This document shows positions 24,600 through 32,649 of a stretch of DNA of 39,081 nt, piece by piece. This stretch comes from Pseudomonas sp. GM18. Its GTDB lineage: Bacteria > Pseudomonadota > Gammaproteobacteria > Pseudomonadales > Pseudomonadaceae. The notes below the pieces were generated by a model. It was not told the origin of the DNA. It did not search any database and saw nothing but the letters and a program-made list of their open reading frames with translations. The stretch lies in assembly GCF_000282195.1 (NCBI RefSeq), contig NZ_AKJT01000111.1, positions 1 through 39,081 on the forward strand, given 5' to 3'. Within the stretch, counting starts at the first letter, position 1. Each line of letters begins with the position of its first letter. A program made the translations under genes and the position numbers.

Positions 24600-24630
24600 A
24601 ACCTGCTGCGTTCGTTCTTAAGGATTATTG

Positions 24631-25701
24631 ATGTTCAAAGTGTTACGCGACTGGATTCAGCGCTACTTCTCGGATGAAGAGGCCGTGGTGCTGGCGGTGC
24701 TGCTGTTTCTGGCATTTACCGCCGTACTCACCCTGGGTGGAATGCTTGCGCCAGTGCTGGCCGGGATGGTGCTGGCGTATCTGATGCAGGGGTTGGTGGT
24801 GATCCTCGAGCGCCTGCGTCTGCCGGGTGCAGCGGCGGTGGGGCTGGTCTTCGCGTTGTTCATGGGGGGGCTGCTGGTATTCATCATCGTCGTGGTGCCA
24901 CTGCTCTGGCATCAGTTGATCACGCTGTTCAACGAATTGCCCGGCATGCTCGCCAAGTGGCAATCACTGCTGTTGCTGCTGCCCGAGCGTTATCCGCATC
25001 TGGTGTCGGACGAGCAAGTGCTGCAGGCGATCGAAGTGGCGCGGGGCGAGATCGGCAAATTCGGCCAGTGGGCGCTGACGTTCTCGCTGTCGAGCCTGCC
25101 GCTGCTGGTGAACATCATGATCTACCTGGTACTGGTGCCGATTCTGGTGTTCTTCTTTCTCAAGGACCGGGAGATGATCGGCCAGTGGGTACGCGGTTAC
25201 CTGCCGCGAGAGCGAGCGCTGATCACCCGGGTCGCCCAGGAAATGAACCGGCAGATTGCCAATTACATTCGTGGCAAGGTCATCGAAATCTTCATTTGCG
25301 GTGGCGTGACGTACATCGCTTTCGTGGCGCTGGGGCTCAACTACGCGGCGCTGCTGGCGTTGCTGGTGGGTGTATCGGTGGTGGTGCCTTACGTGGGGGC
25401 GGTGGTGGTGACCGTGCCGGTGCTGCTGATTGCGCTGTTCCAATGGGGTTGGAGCGATCAGTTCATCTATTTGATGGCAGTCTACGGGATCATTCAGACG
25501 CTGGATGGCAACGTGCTGGTGCCGCTGCTGTTCTCGGAAGCGGTCAACCTGCACCCGGTGGCGATCATCTGTGCGGTGCTGCTGTTTGGCGGGTTGTGGG
25601 GCTTCTGGGGCGTGTTCTTTGCGATTCCCCTGGCGACGCTGTTCAAAGCCGTGCTGGATGCCTGGCCGCGCAAGGAGCCGGAGGTGGCGCCGCTGCTTTA
25701 G
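24631..25701 (+). CDS. AI-2E family transporter (PerM-like)
   Basis: A 356-residue inner-membrane protein with about eight hydrophobic segments. Paired N-terminal segments (about 19-75) are followed by a long hydrophilic helical loop (about 105-145) and a C-terminal cluster containing LALLVGVSVVVPYVGA and NVLVPLLFSEAVNLHPVAII, both typical of PF01594. Despite the name, most members are exporters of unknown substrate or Na+/H+ antiporters, not proven AI-2 transporters. The ATG at 24631 is preceded by TAAGGATTATT; the adjoining TTG is ignored. Confidence 0.9.
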   Translation: MFKVLRDWIQRYFSDEEAVVLAVLLFLAFTAVLTLGGMLAPVLAGMVLAYLMQGLVVILERLRLPGAAAVGLVFALFMGGLLVFIIVVVPLLWHQLITLFNELPGMLAKWQSLLLLLPERYPHLVSDEQVLQAIEVARGEIGKFGQWALTFSLSSLPLLVNIMIYLVLVPILVFFFLKDREMIGQWVRGYLPRERALITRVAQEMNRQIANYIRGKVIEIFICGGVTYIAFVALGLNYAALLALLVGVSVVVPYVGAVVVTVPVLLIALFQWGWSDQFIYLMAVYGIIQTLDGNVLVPLLFSEAVNLHPVAIICAVLLFGGLWGFWGVFFAIPLATLFKAVLDAWPRKEPEVAPLL

Positions 25702-25734
25702 CGGTCAGTGCTGGTTATGCGGTGAGGCTGATGG

Positions 25735-25808
25735 CCTCATCCCGAGCGGGCTCGGTCCCACAAGGTTTGCGCAAATCCTGTGGGGGGCGAGCCAGCCCGC
25801 GAAGGCGT
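25735..25808. repeat. Degenerate REP doublet (REPIN-like)
   Basis: Two imperfectly inverted arms are present, one containing GAGCGGGCTCGGTCCCACA and the other TGTGGGGGGCGAGCCAGCCC, separated by about 15 bp. They resemble the CTGTGGGAGCGAGCCTGCTCGCGAAGGCG element common in P. fluorescens. It fills the space between the convergent exporter and bcp genes. Confidence 0.7.
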
Positions 25809-25828
25809 CCGAACAGACGCCCAAAAAA

Positions 25829-26302
25829 TCAGGCCTTGTTCAGCGCCTGAGCAGCAGCCAAAACCGCATCCACATGGCCCGGCACCTTCACGCCGCGCCA
25901 TTCCTGACGCAACACGCCATCCTTGTCGATCAGGAACGTGCTGCGATCAACACCCATATATTCCTTGCCGTAGAGCTTTTTAAGCTTGATCACATCGAAC
26001 AGCTGACAGATGGTTTCGTCCTTGTCGCTGATCAGCTCGAAGGGGAATTCCTGCTTGCACTTGAAGTTTTCGTGAGACTTCAGGCTATCGCGAGATATGC
26101 CGAACACCTCGGTGTTAGCCGCCTTGAACGCCGCGTACTGGTCGCGAAAACCCTGGCCTTCGGTGGTGCAGCCCGGCGTGCTGTCCTTCGGGTAGAAGTA
26201 AATCACCACTTGCTTGCCTTTGAGGGCCGCGAGGCTGACGGTCTGCCCGCTGGTGGCGGGTGCTTCGAAGTCGGCAACCGGTTGGTCGATGGCTACGGCC
26301 AT
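25829..26302 (-). CDS. bcp: Thioredoxin-dependent peroxiredoxin Bcp
   Basis: A 157-residue peroxiredoxin of the Bcp/PrxQ group, which reduces hydroperoxides. The peroxidatic Cys45 is in YPKDSTPGCTTEGQGF. The resolving Cys found five residues later in many PrxQ proteins is replaced by Gln50; Cys82 and Cys99 remain as possible resolving residues, or the enzyme works by a 1-Cys route. The ATG at 26302 is followed by MAVAIDQPVADFEAPATSG, the family start. It begins 10 bp after gcvR stops and is in the same operon. Confidence 0.93.
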   Translation of the reverse strand: MAVAIDQPVADFEAPATSGQTVSLAALKGKQVVIYFYPKDSTPGCTTEGQGFRDQYAAFKAANTEVFGISRDSLKSHENFKCKQEFPFELISDKDETICQLFDVIKLKKLYGKEYMGVDRSTFLIDKDGVLRQEWRGVKVPGHVDAVLAAAQALNKA

Positions 26303-26312
26303 GAAAGCTTCC

Positions 26313-26873
26313 TTACATTGGGTTTTGTGGGCGCCACGGTTCAATCAGCGCGTCCAGGTTCATGGCGTCGGCGAAATCCAGGAACTGGTCACGCAGCCAG
26401 CTGATCTGGGTGCCGGCCGGCAAGGTCACGGTGAACGTGGCGTTGAGCATGGTGCCGCCGGTCTGCGGAGCCTGATAGGTGTCACAGGTCAGGTTCTCCA
26501 GCTCGACGTTGTGGTCCATGAAGAACTGGCACAGCTCGTTGATGATGTCCGGGCGATAGGCCGAGCTGACGTAGGCGACGTACGGCAGGGCCTGGGGACG
26601 GTTCTCCAGGGCTGCGCTGCGCACCACGTTGACAGTGAAAGCGTGTCGTTTGGCCAGTACTGGCAGGCTGCCTTCGAGGCGCGCCAGGGCGTCCCAGCTG
26701 CCGGAGATCTCGAGGATCAGCGCACTGCATTCGCCATGACGCGTCAGGCGAGAGGTGACCACGGCGCAGCGGTTTTCATGGCTGGCGCGGCACAGGACGT
26801 TAGTCAGCTCCATGGGGTTGGCGCCGAGGGCACTGATGACAAGGAATTGTTCGCGAACTGTGGGGGTGGACAT
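26313..26873 (-). CDS. gcvR: Glycine cleavage system regulatory protein GcvR
   Basis: A 186-residue protein with two ACT-like domains (about 8-85 and 95-180): REQFLVISALGANPMELTNVLCRASHENRC at the start and YVAYVSSAYRPDIINELCQFFMDHNVELENL in the second. GcvR proteins modulate the glycine cleavage operon activator in E. coli; the role in Pseudomonas is inferred. First gene of the gcvR-bcp pair, divergent from dapA. Confidence 0.87.
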   Translation of the reverse strand: MSTPTVREQFLVISALGANPMELTNVLCRASHENRCAVVTSRLTRHGECSALILEISGSWDALARLEGSLPVLAKRHAFTVNVVRSAALENRPQALPYVAYVSSAYRPDIINELCQFFMDHNVELENLTCDTYQAPQTGGTMLNATFTVTLPAGTQISWLRDQFLDFADAMNLDALIEPWRPQNPM

Positions 26874-27201
26874 GCAGCATTCCTAAAGCGATGAGCGGTC
26901 GATACTGTTTATGGGCTTTTTTACCGGGGACGAGCCTGCGGATGCGAATTCACAAACCCCCAGCCGAAGGTTGCTACGTGCTCCAGTATGGCAAGAGCGA
27001 GGGGTGGCAACGCTGGATCGGGGCTTGTGATGCCGAAAATGGAGGCTGGAACCCGGCGTACGAGCTGATCAGTACCGATCAAAGTCTGAAGGGTAGCGAA
27101 AAGCAGCGCCAAGGGGAATGGCGGCAGCGCAGTACTTCGCTTGTACAAGCATCTTGGCGCCAGTACCATTACCGCTCTCTTTTTCCGGCAGGAGCGGTTG
27201 C
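26874..27201. other. gcvR-dapA intergenic region with one doubtful small frame
   Basis: This 328-bp stretch separates the divergent gcvR and dapA genes. An open frame from the ATG at 26942 to 27205 (87 codons) reads plausibly (MRIHKPPAEGCYVLQYGKSE...) but overlaps the dapA promoter and the dapA start. It has only a weak ribosome binding site, and I recognise no family, so it is not called as a gene. Confidence 0.5.
27141..27169 (+). promoter_or_regulatory. Putative dapA promoter
   Basis: TTGTAC (27141-27146), a 17-bp spacer and TACCAT (27164-27169), ending 32 bp before the dapA ATG. The match is moderate. Confidence 0.42.
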
Positions 27202-28080
27202 ATGATTGCGGGCAGTATGGTGGCACTGGTCACACCCATGGATGCACAGGGTCGTCTCGACTGGGACAGCCTGAGCAAACTGGTGGACTTCCACCTGCAA
27301 GAGGGCACCAACGCCATCGTGGCGGTCGGCACTACGGGTGAGTCGGCCACGCTTGACGTGAACGAGCACATCGAAGTGATTCGTCGCGTGGTTGCCCAGG
27401 TTGCAGGGCGTATTCCGGTGATCGCCGGTACGGGCGCCAATTCGACGCGCGAAGCGATCGAACTGACGACCAACGCGAAGAACGCTGGCGCCGACGCGTG
27501 CCTGCTGGTAACCCCTTATTACAACAAGCCGACGCAAGAAGGCCTGTACCTGCACTTCCGCGCCATCGCCGAAGCGGTCGATATCCCGCAGATTCTTTAC
27601 AATGTGCCGGGCCGTACCGCGTGCGACATGCAGGCCGAGACGGTGATCCGCCTGTCGACCGTGAAGAACATCATCGGCATCAAGGAAGCCACGGGCGACC
27701 TGCAGCGCGCCAAGGATATCCTGGCCGGCGTGAGCAGCGACTTCCTGGTCTATTCCGGTGACGATGCGACTGCGGTCGAGCTGATGCTGCTTGGCGGCAA
27801 GGGCAATATTTCGGTGACCGCCAACGTTGCACCGCGTGCCATGAGCGAACTGTGCGCCGCAGCGATGGCCGGCGATGCCGTCAAAGCCCGGGCGATCCAC
27901 GAAAAGCTGATGCCGCTCAATAAAACCCTGTTTATCGAATCCAACCCTATCCCCGTGAAATGGGCGCTGCATGAAATGGGCCTGATGCCGGACGGTATCC
28001 GTCTGCCGCTCACCTGGCTCAGTGCTGCCTGTCACGAACCGCTGCGGCAGGCCATGCGCCAGTCCGGCGTCCTGGTTTAA
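27202..28080 (+). CDS. dapA: 4-hydroxy-tetrahydrodipicolinate synthase
   Basis: A 292-residue TIM-barrel aldolase that condenses pyruvate with aspartate semialdehyde in lysine and diaminopimelate synthesis. Visible are GTTGES (43-48), Tyr133 in ILYNVPGRT and the Schiff-base Lys161 in IIGIKEATGD. The start MIAGSMVALVTPM at 27202 follows a GGAGCGGTTGC ribosome binding site; the earlier in-frame GTG/ATG-type starts are rejected. It heads a dapA-bamC run followed by the metallo-hydrolase and purC, an order conserved in Pseudomonas. Confidence 0.97.
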   Translation: MIAGSMVALVTPMDAQGRLDWDSLSKLVDFHLQEGTNAIVAVGTTGESATLDVNEHIEVIRRVVAQVAGRIPVIAGTGANSTREAIELTTNAKNAGADACLLVTPYYNKPTQEGLYLHFRAIAEAVDIPQILYNVPGRTACDMQAETVIRLSTVKNIIGIKEATGDLQRAKDILAGVSSDFLVYSGDDATAVELMLLGGKGNISVTANVAPRAMSELCAAAMAGDAVKARAIHEKLMPLNKTLFIESNPIPVKWALHEMGLMPDGIRLPLTWLSAACHEPLRQAMRQSGVLV

Positions 28081-28097
28081 TTGAGGAAGTACTACGC

Positions 28098-29213
28098 ATG
28101 AAGCGAATGGCCGGACTTTCCGCACTTGCCTTGATTATCTCCAGCACCAGTGGCTGCGGATGGATCTGGGGCCCGGAAGGTTACTTCCGTGACCGTGGTA
28201 GCGATTACCTGGAAGCGCAACAGACTGCACCGATGCAACTGCCACCGAACGTCAGCACCTCCAAGCGTCTGGATCCGCTGTTGCCGATCCCGCGCAATGT
28301 GGCCGACGATACAGCCAAGGGCGAATATGTCGTGCCTCGTCCGCAGCCACTGTCGGCAGCGGCTGATATCAGCGCCTACTCTTTGCAGAAGAGCGGCGAT
28401 TCGCGTTGGATCATGGCTCAGAACCCACCGGCCGAAGTCTGGCCAGTGGCCGTGCAGTTCTTCCAGGACAACGGTTTCCGTCTGGACCAACAGCGCCCGC
28501 AAACCGGTGAATTCACTACCACCTGGCAGCATTCCGACGAACTGTCCGCAGCTATGGCCAAGCGCCTGAGCGCGGCCGGTGTCGGCGCCGACAGCGAAAC
28601 CCGCGTGCGGGTGCGTATCGAGCCGGGCGTGCAGCGCAACACCAGTGAAGTCTACGTGGTCAGCGCCGAGCGTCCTGCCGGCAGCACCGCCAACGTCGAT
28701 TTCACCAATCGTTCGGTCAACACCGGCCTGGACGCAGCATTGGTCGACGACATGCTCGCGAGCATGAGCCGCACTTCGGAGAAGGGCGGTTCGGTCTCCA
28801 TGCTGGCCTCGCGTGATTTCGACACGCCAAGCCGTGTCAGCCTGACCGAGGACGGCAGCGGCAACCCGGTGCTCAACGTCGGTACCGACCTGGATCGTGC
28901 CTGGTCGAGCGTCGGTCGTGCGCTGGAACAGGGCGAATGGCGCGTTGAAGACATCAACCGCAGCCTGGGCCTGTACTACATCAACCTCGCCGAAAAAGCC
29001 GAGAAGAAAGACGAGCAGCCAGGTTTCTTCGGCAGCCTGTTCGGCAGCAAGCCGAACAAGGAAGAAGTTGAAGCCCGCGCCGAGCGTTATCAGGTTCGCC
29101 TGAGCAAGGTCGGCGAGAACGTACAAGTCACCGTCGAGAAAAACATCAATACCGTGGCGCCGGCAGACGTGGCGCGCAAAGTGTTGACCGTGATTCAGGA
29201 CAACCTGGGCTGA
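28098..29213 (+). CDS. bamC: Outer-membrane protein assembly factor BamC (NlpB)
   Basis: A 371-residue lipoprotein of the BAM complex that inserts beta-barrel proteins into the outer membrane. The signal peptide ends in a lipobox ISSTSGC with acylated Cys20. An unstructured segment (about 25-100, with DRGSDYLEAQQTAPMQLPPNV) is followed by two helix-grip domains (about 105-215 and 255-370). The ATG follows TTGAGGAAG. The gene starts 17 bp after dapA, as in E. coli dapA-nlpB. Confidence 0.93.
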   Translation: MKRMAGLSALALIISSTSGCGWIWGPEGYFRDRGSDYLEAQQTAPMQLPPNVSTSKRLDPLLPIPRNVADDTAKGEYVVPRPQPLSAAADISAYSLQKSGDSRWIMAQNPPAEVWPVAVQFFQDNGFRLDQQRPQTGEFTTTWQHSDELSAAMAKRLSAAGVGADSETRVRVRIEPGVQRNTSEVYVVSAERPAGSTANVDFTNRSVNTGLDAALVDDMLASMSRTSEKGGSVSMLASRDFDTPSRVSLTEDGSGNPVLNVGTDLDRAWSSVGRALEQGEWRVEDINRSLGLYYINLAEKAEKKDEQPGFFGSLFGSKPNKEEVEARAERYQVRLSKVGENVQVTVEKNINTVAPADVARKVLTVIQDNLG

Positions 29214-29217
29214 TCAC

Positions 29218-29976
29218 ATGCGTTTTGCCGTTCTCGGCAGCGGTAGCCAAGGGAACGGCACGCTGGTAGCCAGCGATGACACGTATGTACTGGTGGATTG
29301 TGGTTTCTCCCTGCGGGAAACCGAAAAACGCCTGCTGCGCCTTGGGGTAAACCCTGCGCAGTTGAGCGCGATACTTGTGACCCACGAACATGCCGATCAC
29401 GTGCATGGCGTGGGTTTGCTGTCTCGGCGTTACAATCTGCCTGTCTACCTCAGTCGCGGGACCCTGCGCGGGATGCGCAAACCGATTGAACCCGCAGGCC
29501 TTCTGGCTGGCGGCGAGCAATTGCAAATCGGCCCTCTGAGCATCGGCGTCATTGCCGTGGCCCATGATGCACAGGAGCCGACGCAGTATGTCTTCAGCGA
29601 TGGTCAGCGGCGTTTCGGCCTGTTGACCGACCTGGGCTCATACTGCAACAAAGTGCTGGACGGCTATCGGGACCTCGATGCGTTGATGATCGAGGCCAAC
29701 CATTGCCGTGACATGCTGGCTCGCGGTCACTACCCGTACTTTCTCAAGCAACGGGTGGGCGGTGAATTGGGACATTTGAACAACCATCAGGCGGCATTCC
29801 TGGTGGCCGAGTTGGGCTGGCAAGGCCTGCAACACCTGGTCCTGGCCCATCTGAGCAGCAAGAACAACCTGCCGCAGCTGGCCCGGCAATGTTTTGTCGA
29901 CACCCTCGGGTGCGACCCGGACTGGCTGCAACTGGCCGATCAAGATTCAGGGCTCGACTGGCGACACATCGCCTAG
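29218..29976 (+). CDS. Metallo-beta-lactamase fold hydrolase (YycJ/WalJ-like)
   Basis: A 252-residue cytoplasmic protein with the metal-binding motif THEHADHVHGVG (55-66), further His residues in MIEANHCRDML, and a C-terminal HLSSKNN box. This is the arrangement of YycJ-type MBL proteins, possibly nucleases or phosphodiesterases. The start MRFAVLGSGSQGNGT is typical. It lies 4 bp after bamC and 28 bp before purC. The substrate is not known. Confidence 0.86.
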   Translation: MRFAVLGSGSQGNGTLVASDDTYVLVDCGFSLRETEKRLLRLGVNPAQLSAILVTHEHADHVHGVGLLSRRYNLPVYLSRGTLRGMRKPIEPAGLLAGGEQLQIGPLSIGVIAVAHDAQEPTQYVFSDGQRRFGLLTDLGSYCNKVLDGYRDLDALMIEANHCRDMLARGHYPYFLKQRVGGELGHLNNHQAAFLVAELGWQGLQHLVLAHLSSKNNLPQLARQCFVDTLGCDPDWLQLADQDSGLDWRHIA

Positions 29977-30004
29977 CCCACCTACTTAGCAAGCGGAGCC
30001 CATC

Positions 30005-30718
30005 ATGGAAAAACGTGAAGAACTCTACCGCGGCAAAGCCAAATCGGTTTACAAGACCGACGACGCTGACCGCTTGATCCTGCTGTTTCGCAACGACACC
30101 TCGGCGTTCGACGGCAAGCGTATCGAGCAGCTCGACCGCAAAGGCATGGTGAACAACAAGTTCAACGCCTTCATCATGCAGAAACTCGAAGCGGCCGGCG
30201 TGCCGACTCAATTCGACAAATTGCTGGGCGACAACGAATGCCTGGTGAAAAAACTCGACATGATCCCGGTCGAGTGCGTCGTGCGTAACTACGCCGCCGG
30301 CAGCCTGGTCAAGCGCCTGGGCGTTGAAGAGGGCATGAAGCTCAACCCTTACACCTTCGAACTGTTCCTGAAGGACGACGCCAAGGGCGACCCGTTCATC
30401 AACGAATCCCACGTCGTGGCATTCGGTTGGGGCACCGCCGAGCAACTGGTTCGCATGAAAGAACTGTCGCTCAAGGTCAACGAAGTGCTGAGCAAACTGT
30501 TCGACGCCGCCGGCCTGCTGCTGGTCGACTTCAAACTCGAATTTGGCGTGTTCTCCGACGGCTCCATCGTCCTGGGCGACGAGTTCAGCCCGGATGGCTG
30601 CCGTCTGTGGGACAAGGCTACCGGCAAGAAAATGGACAAGGATCGCTTCCGTCAGGGCCTCGGTGACGTCATCGAAGCCTACGAAGAAGTCGCCAATCGT
30701 CTGGGCGTACCGCTTTAA
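30005..30718 (+). CDS. purC: Phosphoribosylaminoimidazole-succinocarboxamide synthase (SAICAR synthetase)
   Basis: A 237-residue enzyme that joins aspartate to CAIR in purine synthesis. Motifs are EELYRGKAKSVYKTDD at the N-terminus, FRNDTSAFDGKR, VVRNYAAGSLVKRLG, DFKLEFGV and GDEFSPDGCRLWD. The length and start are standard. It ends the dapA-bamC-MBL-purC run, and the tRNA-Ser gene follows 84 bp downstream. Confidence 0.97.
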   Translation: MEKREELYRGKAKSVYKTDDADRLILLFRNDTSAFDGKRIEQLDRKGMVNNKFNAFIMQKLEAAGVPTQFDKLLGDNECLVKKLDMIPVECVVRNYAAGSLVKRLGVEEGMKLNPYTFELFLKDDAKGDPFINESHVVAFGWGTAEQLVRMKELSLKVNEVLSKLFDAAGLLLVDFKLEFGVFSDGSIVLGDEFSPDGCRLWDKATGKKMDKDRFRQGLGDVIEAYEEVANRLGVPL

Positions 30719-30802
30719 TCGACGCAAGCATCTGATAGCACGGAAAAAAATCGCTAAAGGGGGTTCGCTTCCGGCGATTGTGCTGTTATGATGCGCGCCG
30801 TT

Positions 30803-30892
30803 GGAGAGATGCCAGAGTGGCCGAATGGGACGGATTCGAAATCCGTTGTACCTTCACCGGTACCTAGGGTTCGAATCCCTATCTCTCCGCCA
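30803..30892 (+). tRNA. tRNA-Ser(CGA)
   Basis: A complete 90-nt class II tRNA including an encoded CCA. The acceptor arms GGAGAGA/TCTCTCC pair fully. The anticodon loop TTCGAAA between ACGGA and TCCGT gives anticodon CGA (reads UCG). A long variable arm follows, then the T-arm TAGGGTTCGAATCCCTA. The long variable arm and UCG reading both fit serine. Confidence 0.97.
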
Positions 30893-30900
30893 TTACATAG

Positions 30901-30938
30901 AAAAAGCCCCGTAGCTGAATAGGCTACGGGGCTTTTTT
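30901..30938 (+). terminator. Intrinsic terminator of the tRNA-Ser gene
   Basis: AAAAAGCCCCGTAGC, the loop TGAATAG, GCTACGGGGCTTTTTT: an 11-bp GC-rich stem with a T-run, nine bases after the CCA end. A near copy lies at 33671-33705. Confidence 0.95.
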
Positions 30939-31040
30939 ATTTCTGGTGTTTCGTTCTGAATAAGCTTTTTTGAACCTATTTCAGGGCTAGACGGGGAATG
31001 AGGTTTCCACTGGCGCTTCCCAAGGCTCTCGAGTGCATGC

Positions 31041-32402
31041 CTAGTTCCATTCCTCCAAGTGGTCGCTCGAGTTGCCATTCCACAATGGAAGCCTCGCAAA
31101 CGCGAGGCTTGGATGCACTGACCTGTTTTCCGTTCCTTGCGCACCAAAATGAACGTCAAAACGGTTGGTTGTAATGTTGTAAACTCCCCTTGCGTGCCAA
31201 AACCAAACAATTTCTCCCAGTGCCACCCAGATTCCGTTGGTGGGTCGGTACATGACGTACATGCGGTACTCTTCATTCACGATTACACGGTCGGTATCTC
31301 TATATCTACCGTTGAAGCCAAGTAAAGTACTAGGTGAGTCTTGGGTCATCAGGTTGTATTGTCCGGTAACAACGGCCAATGGCTCATTCGGCGGATCTCC
31401 TTCATCGTCCATGGCGCCCCCGCCCAAGCTGCTGAAACTGTTGCTTCTACTTAGGCTATTGCCGCTATTGTCGCCATCACTGTCACTGCCGTCTCCGCTG
31501 TCACTACCGATACCGGTGCCAATACCCATGCCCATGCCGCCGCTTCGACTGTGGCTGCTACTGCTACTGCTACTGTAACTCTGACTTAGGCTGGAAGAGT
31601 GGGAACTGCTGCTTTGACTGAGGCCACTGCCGCCACTGGCACTTGCGCTGCTCGAAGCGCCATCATCGTATCCATAATGGAATTCGCGATCGACTACAAA
31701 GCCCAGCGACTGGATCGTGTTCTGGGCGCCGTTGCTCACGCGTTGGCGGTATACGCGCATGATTTGCGTCATCGTAAGATGGCCGGCCATTGGGTGAGGC
31801 CCAGGCAGGTTTACCTGAATTGTAAAGGCGATGCCATCGTCGGGTGGGGAACCAAAAGCCAAGGCGGATGTGGTTCTATTTTCTGCATCTGTCCCTCTTG
31901 GATCCGCCAATGTCGAAGTAATCCGAGTCATCGAAGTCTCAGCAGTGAATCTGCTCAGTACGGGCGATAGCACTTGTACTGTAAAGCGCTCCTGCACCAT
32001 CTGGCCATTGATGGTGGCGCTGACGATGATCGGGATCAAACCGTCCTGTGCCCAATAAAACCGTGCCCGATTCGGGAGCGGATTAAATGGTGTGATTGCT
32101 GCACTCTGATCGTTGACGACGTAGTCGCCTACAACGTTCGTTGGGTGGCCGAAGTTCAACTGCAGTCCGACTACCGTAGCTGTCGGAGTAGCAATCGAGG
32201 AAACTATCCAGGCTTCACGGCCACCGAGTACCGCTACGTATCCTGCGGTGACGTCGATATTCGATTCATTATGGATTGCCAGTTGCCGCTGACGGAACCT
32301 CAGATGCAGTATGGTTGGCTCCGCTTCTAACTTCGCCCCGCACTTCCAGCACACGCCGGGACCTGCGCTGGCAAACATTTTGCACTTCTGGCATTTGTAC
32401 AT
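31041..32402 (-). CDS. Zinc-ribbon protein with Ser-rich insert, unknown function
   Basis: A 453-residue protein. It begins with a zinc ribbon: two CxxC knuckles, Cys4/Cys7 and Cys18/Cys21, in MYKCQKCKMF...GVCWKCGAK. Residues about 30-150 look beta-rich and Ig-like (FYWAQDGLIPIIVSATINGQ, FTVQVLSPVL). Residues about 185-245 and 343-420 resemble two parts of one further domain (GIAFTIQVNLPGPHPMAG...LGFVVDREFHYGYD, then TQDSPSTLL...YRMYVMYRP...EIVWFWHA). They are split by a Ser/Gly/Asp linker at about 249-330. I have no family name for it. There is no signal peptide, so it is probably cytoplasmic. It is divergent from the nuclease-like gene at 32650 and lies between duplicated terminators, suggesting acquired DNA. 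GC content looks below that of its neighbours. Confidence 0.8.
   Translation of the reverse strand: MYKCQKCKMFASAGPGVCWKCGAKLEAEPTILHLRFRQRQLAIHNESNIDVTAGYVAVLGGREAWIVSSIATPTATVVGLQLNFGHPTNVVGDYVVNDQSAAITPFNPLPNRARFYWAQDGLIPIIVSATINGQMVQERFTVQVLSPVLSRFTAETSMTRITSTLADPRGTDAENRTTSALAFGSPPDDGIAFTIQVNLPGPHPMAGHLTMTQIMRVYRQRVSNGAQNTIQSLGFVVDREFHYGYDDGASSSASASGGSGLSQSSSSHSSSLSQSYSSSSSSSHSRSGGMGMGIGTGIGSDSGDGSDSDGDNSGNSLSRSNSFSSLGGGAMDDEGDPPNEPLAVVTGQYNLMTQDSPSTLLGFNGRYRDTDRVIVNEEYRMYVMYRPTNGIWVALGEIVWFWHARGVYNITTNRFDVHFGAQGTENRSVHPSLAFARLPLWNGNSSDHLEEWN
31413..31658 (-). repeat. Low-complexity Ser-codon tract inside the zinc-ribbon gene
   Basis: Encodes residues about 249-330. It is dominated by AGC/AGT serine codons with Gly, Asp and His, including a GMGMGIGTGIGSDSGDGSDS stretch. 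The repeated short codon units could expand or contract by slippage. Confidence 0.7.
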
Positions 32403-32649
32403 AGCGATCCCTGCCCGGTCTGGGCGCTCTGATATTGATGATCAACGTGTCCTGCTTGATCCTGGGAGGAAGGTCAGACCCGAGGCCTTCAACTCCTCGG
32501 AGTACAGCTTAGTCAATAACAGGGTGGGTAATGTATTTTGGTATTTGCCGGAAACAGGTCTGTTTAGGAGGGGGCATGTTGCATTACAAAATAAATCTGT
32601 CACCATTTTTGCACTCAAGTGTGCCGGGAGCACGTTTTAAAGGTTTGTT
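32403..32649. other. Divergent control region of the two cassette genes
   Basis: A 247-bp region between the divergent starts at 32402 and 32650, AT-rich near the right-hand gene. It should hold both promoters, but I cannot place a convincing -35/-10 pair. The right-hand gene has a modest AAAGG ribosome binding site. Confidence 0.5.

Noticed and set aside
28092..29126. Minus-strand frame of about 344 codons over bamC
   Set aside because: Antisense shadow; BamC has a lipobox and conserved position after dapA.
31237..31578. Plus-strand frame with leucine-rich runs opposite the Ser-rich tract
   Set aside because: The complement of AGC/AGT repeats reads as Leu-rich sequence; there is no independent support.
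31413..31658. Ser-rich repeat tract considered as a CRISPR or tandem-repeat array
   Set aside because: The units are codon-level and irregular, without constant-length spacers; it is an in-frame low-complexity coding tract.
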